From a virus, in IMG/VR virus record IMGVR_UViG_3300006990_000169, positions 1 through 23,265 of that record: a stretch of DNA of 23,265 nt; one strand, given 5' to 3'. The notes under the pieces are model-generated. The model searched no databases. It worked only from the letters and a program-made list of their open reading frames with translations, and was not told where the DNA came from. The translations under genes and the position numbers were made by a program. Below, piece by piece: positions 21,594 to 23,265 of this stretch. How positions within the stretch are numbered: the first letter of the stretch is position 1; each line of letters starts with the position of its first letter.

Positions 21594-23234
21594 ATGGCAA
21601 TAACGTTAAGAACAAATAAAGGTACAGCACTATCATATGAAGAAATGGACATTAACTTGAGTTCATTTTTTTACTCTGCATCTCTATCCACAGATTTATC
21701 TCAATTAAGTCTATACACAACAGGAAGCGGTGTACAAGCCGGAACCTCTTTAGATATACCTCTAAACCCATATACTGGATCTGCTCCACAAGTAGCAGGT
21801 AATGTAGGAGAATTACAATTTAAAGCTAACAACACACAGTTTGGAGGAGCAACTGAATTAAAGTATGATAGCTCTGGAGGTGGATTAGTAATTAACGATA
21901 CAAGTCTAGCAACAGGAGAAAGATTAAAAGTCAAAGACGGTGCACTAGTTGTAAAAAACTCAGAACTTAGAATAGCTTCTGGACAATACTCAGCTAGTTT
22001 AGCTTATGGAGGTACTACACATGATTTAACTATCCGTAATTTATTTGAAGGAAACGATGCAGATATAATCATTCAAACCGGAGGTAGTGAGTCTTTTAGA
22101 ATTAAAGGAGACGGAACTTTTGCTACAAGAGGAGCAGATACTAGTCTTGGAGACGCTGTAATAAGCGGTAGTGTAGTTTTCGGTAAAACACATGAAGACA
22201 CATATCGTTCAAAACTATTTACATGGGATTCATCAGATACTAGAATTGAAAATAACTTAGGTAACAATCTTCTAAAAGGAAATTCAAGAGGTATTATATT
22301 AGAAGGACCACAGTCAGCACATGTACTAATGGGGATTCAATCCTCAACAGGAGATGAAGGTTTTACGATTATTAAGGCAACACCAACATCTAGTGAGGAT
22401 CCAACATACAACTCAGTTATCGCTCATTTTGGAGCAGACGGTAATGTAGGGATAGGTACAACAGCAACACCAACAGGATATCAACTATCCGTAGTAGGAA
22501 GTATATCCGGATCTAACGGACTTAATATAGGTGGTAACTCAGTTATTACAGGATCTATTACAACTAATGCTACTTTAAACGTAAGTGGTTCAACAACCCT
22601 ATCAGGATCCGTAACCCTTAACACAGTAGGTAATGCAGCAAGTGCAACTAACTATAATTACCTTGTAAGAGAAAGTAATGGTAATGTAACACAACAGGTG
22701 AATGCAGCACCAATTCCTCAAGGAGGTATTATAATGTGGTCTGGAGCAGTTCAAACACTTCCTAGTGGATGGGCACTCTGTAATGGACAAACACAAAACG
22801 GAGTAACAACTCCAGATTTGAGAAACAGGTTTGTAGTAGCTAGCAATAATTCAACAGGAACACCAACTACTACTATTAGCGGAAGTGCGGTTTCAACAGG
22901 AGGAAATACTAACCATGATCATTTTGGTTCTACTCAAGCTCATACTTTGACGTTTGCACAAATGCCACAACATACACATCAATATAAAGATTCTTACTAT
23001 ATTGAATATAATAACCCAGGTGTAGGTCAAAACGGAGCAATAGGCGGAGTAGATAATGTAGGTCCGACAAAATACAAAGGAAGTGGAGATAGTGACACAG
23101 ATAATAAATATGTATACTGGAGATCTGGTACTACTGCACAAACAGGTAACAGCACAGGACACGATCACGATATCACAACATCATACCATGTACCTACATT
23201 TTACTCTTTAGCTTTTATTATGTATACGGGCTAA
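21594..23234 (+). CDS. Short tail fibre with phage tail collar domain (gp12-like)
   Basis: The 546-residue protein has an N-terminal attachment part (TNKGTALSYEEMDINLSSFF). It continues as a long beta-rich shaft with Gly-Ser-rich repeats (VVGSISGSNGLNIGG, GSITTNATLNVSGSTTLSGS). A tail collar domain lies at about residues 374-425 (PQGGIIMWSGAVQTLPSGWALCNG, in two blocks, then TPDLRNRFVVASNN). The tip is His-rich (NHDHF, MPQHTHQY, GHDHD) and ends YSLAFIMYTG, as in many collar-type fibres. In T4 gp12, clustered histidines bind zinc within the trimer, and the same is likely here. The protein would bind the host surface irreversibly. No dedicated fibre chaperone is visible before the window ends. 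Confidence 0.8.
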   Translation: MAITLRTNKGTALSYEEMDINLSSFFYSASLSTDLSQLSLYTTGSGVQAGTSLDIPLNPYTGSAPQVAGNVGELQFKANNTQFGGATELKYDSSGGGLVINDTSLATGERLKVKDGALVVKNSELRIASGQYSASLAYGGTTHDLTIRNLFEGNDADIIIQTGGSESFRIKGDGTFATRGADTSLGDAVISGSVVFGKTHEDTYRSKLFTWDSSDTRIENNLGNNLLKGNSRGIILEGPQSAHVLMGIQSSTGDEGFTIIKATPTSSEDPTYNSVIAHFGADGNVGIGTTATPTGYQLSVVGSISGSNGLNIGGNSVITGSITTNATLNVSGSTTLSGSVTLNTVGNAASATNYNYLVRESNGNVTQQVNAAPIPQGGIIMWSGAVQTLPSGWALCNGQTQNGVTTPDLRNRFVVASNNSTGTPTTTISGSAVSTGGNTNHDHFGSTQAHTLTFAQMPQHTHQYKDSYYIEYNNPGVGQNGAIGGVDNVGPTKYKGSGDSDTDNKYVYWRSGTTAQTGNSTGHDHDITTSYHVPTFYSLAFIMYTG

Positions 23235-23250
23235 TAAGATAATAAGAGCG

Positions 23251-23261
23251 TATTTATAATA
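23251..23261 (+). promoter_or_regulatory. Candidate late promoter for the gene beyond the window
   Basis: Third exact TATTTATAATA, followed by AAAAG as at 17006. It lies 17 bases after the fibre gene's stop, so another late gene probably begins just past the right edge. Confidence 0.45.
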
Positions 23262-23265
23262 AAAG

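Overview
This window reads as about 23 kb of an AT-rich, T4-like contractile-tailed phage (or an environmental phage contig) that probably infects a member of the Bacteroidota. The phage assignment rests on recognisable T4-module proteins: a gp55-like late sigma factor, a gp5-like baseplate hub, the wedge proteins gp25 and gp6, and a short-tail-fibre protein with a collar domain. The host assignment rests on three signs: seven promoters with the Bacteroidota spacing and shape (TTG, exactly 20 bases, then TAnnTT), a BACON domain, and a secreted DUF6150-type protein.

Left part (1-3725): small accessory genes. A GC-richer open frame enters from the left edge and ends at 181. About 540 bases without a convincing gene follow. 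Next come several small genes of unknown function, most with their own near-identical promoter. A divergent pair of small genes on the minus strand (50 and 67 residues) meets the plus-strand genes over a short structured intergenic stretch. The block ends with a signal-peptide DUF6150-like gene that starts in a GC-rich hairpin.

Middle (3731-5613): a promoter and an almost G+C-free leader (3 G/C in 110 bases) precede an HD-domain phosphohydrolase, a small membrane-anchored protein and the gp55-like sigma factor. This looks like the switch from early/middle to late expression.

Right part (5617-23234): a tightly packed virion cassette, all on the plus strand, with start and stop codons often overlapping. 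The order is a small helical protein, gp5-like hub, two unknown structural proteins, gp25, gp6, a DNRLRE-like fibrous protein, a coiled-coil protein, a 1393-residue baseplate/adhesin protein, three further tail proteins including a paralogous pair, and the collar fibre. An 11-base motif, TATTTATAATA, lies just before two of these genes and again after the last one. It is a candidate late promoter read by the sigma factor encoded upstream.

The most unusual element is the 1393-residue protein. A conserved baseplate-like N-terminal part is followed by beta-rich Ig-like segments, a BACON domain, and a complete intein-like Hint domain at the extreme C-terminus. Only five residues follow the Hint domain, and there is no Cys/Ser/Thr at +1, so self-cleavage or ligation is more likely than normal splicing.
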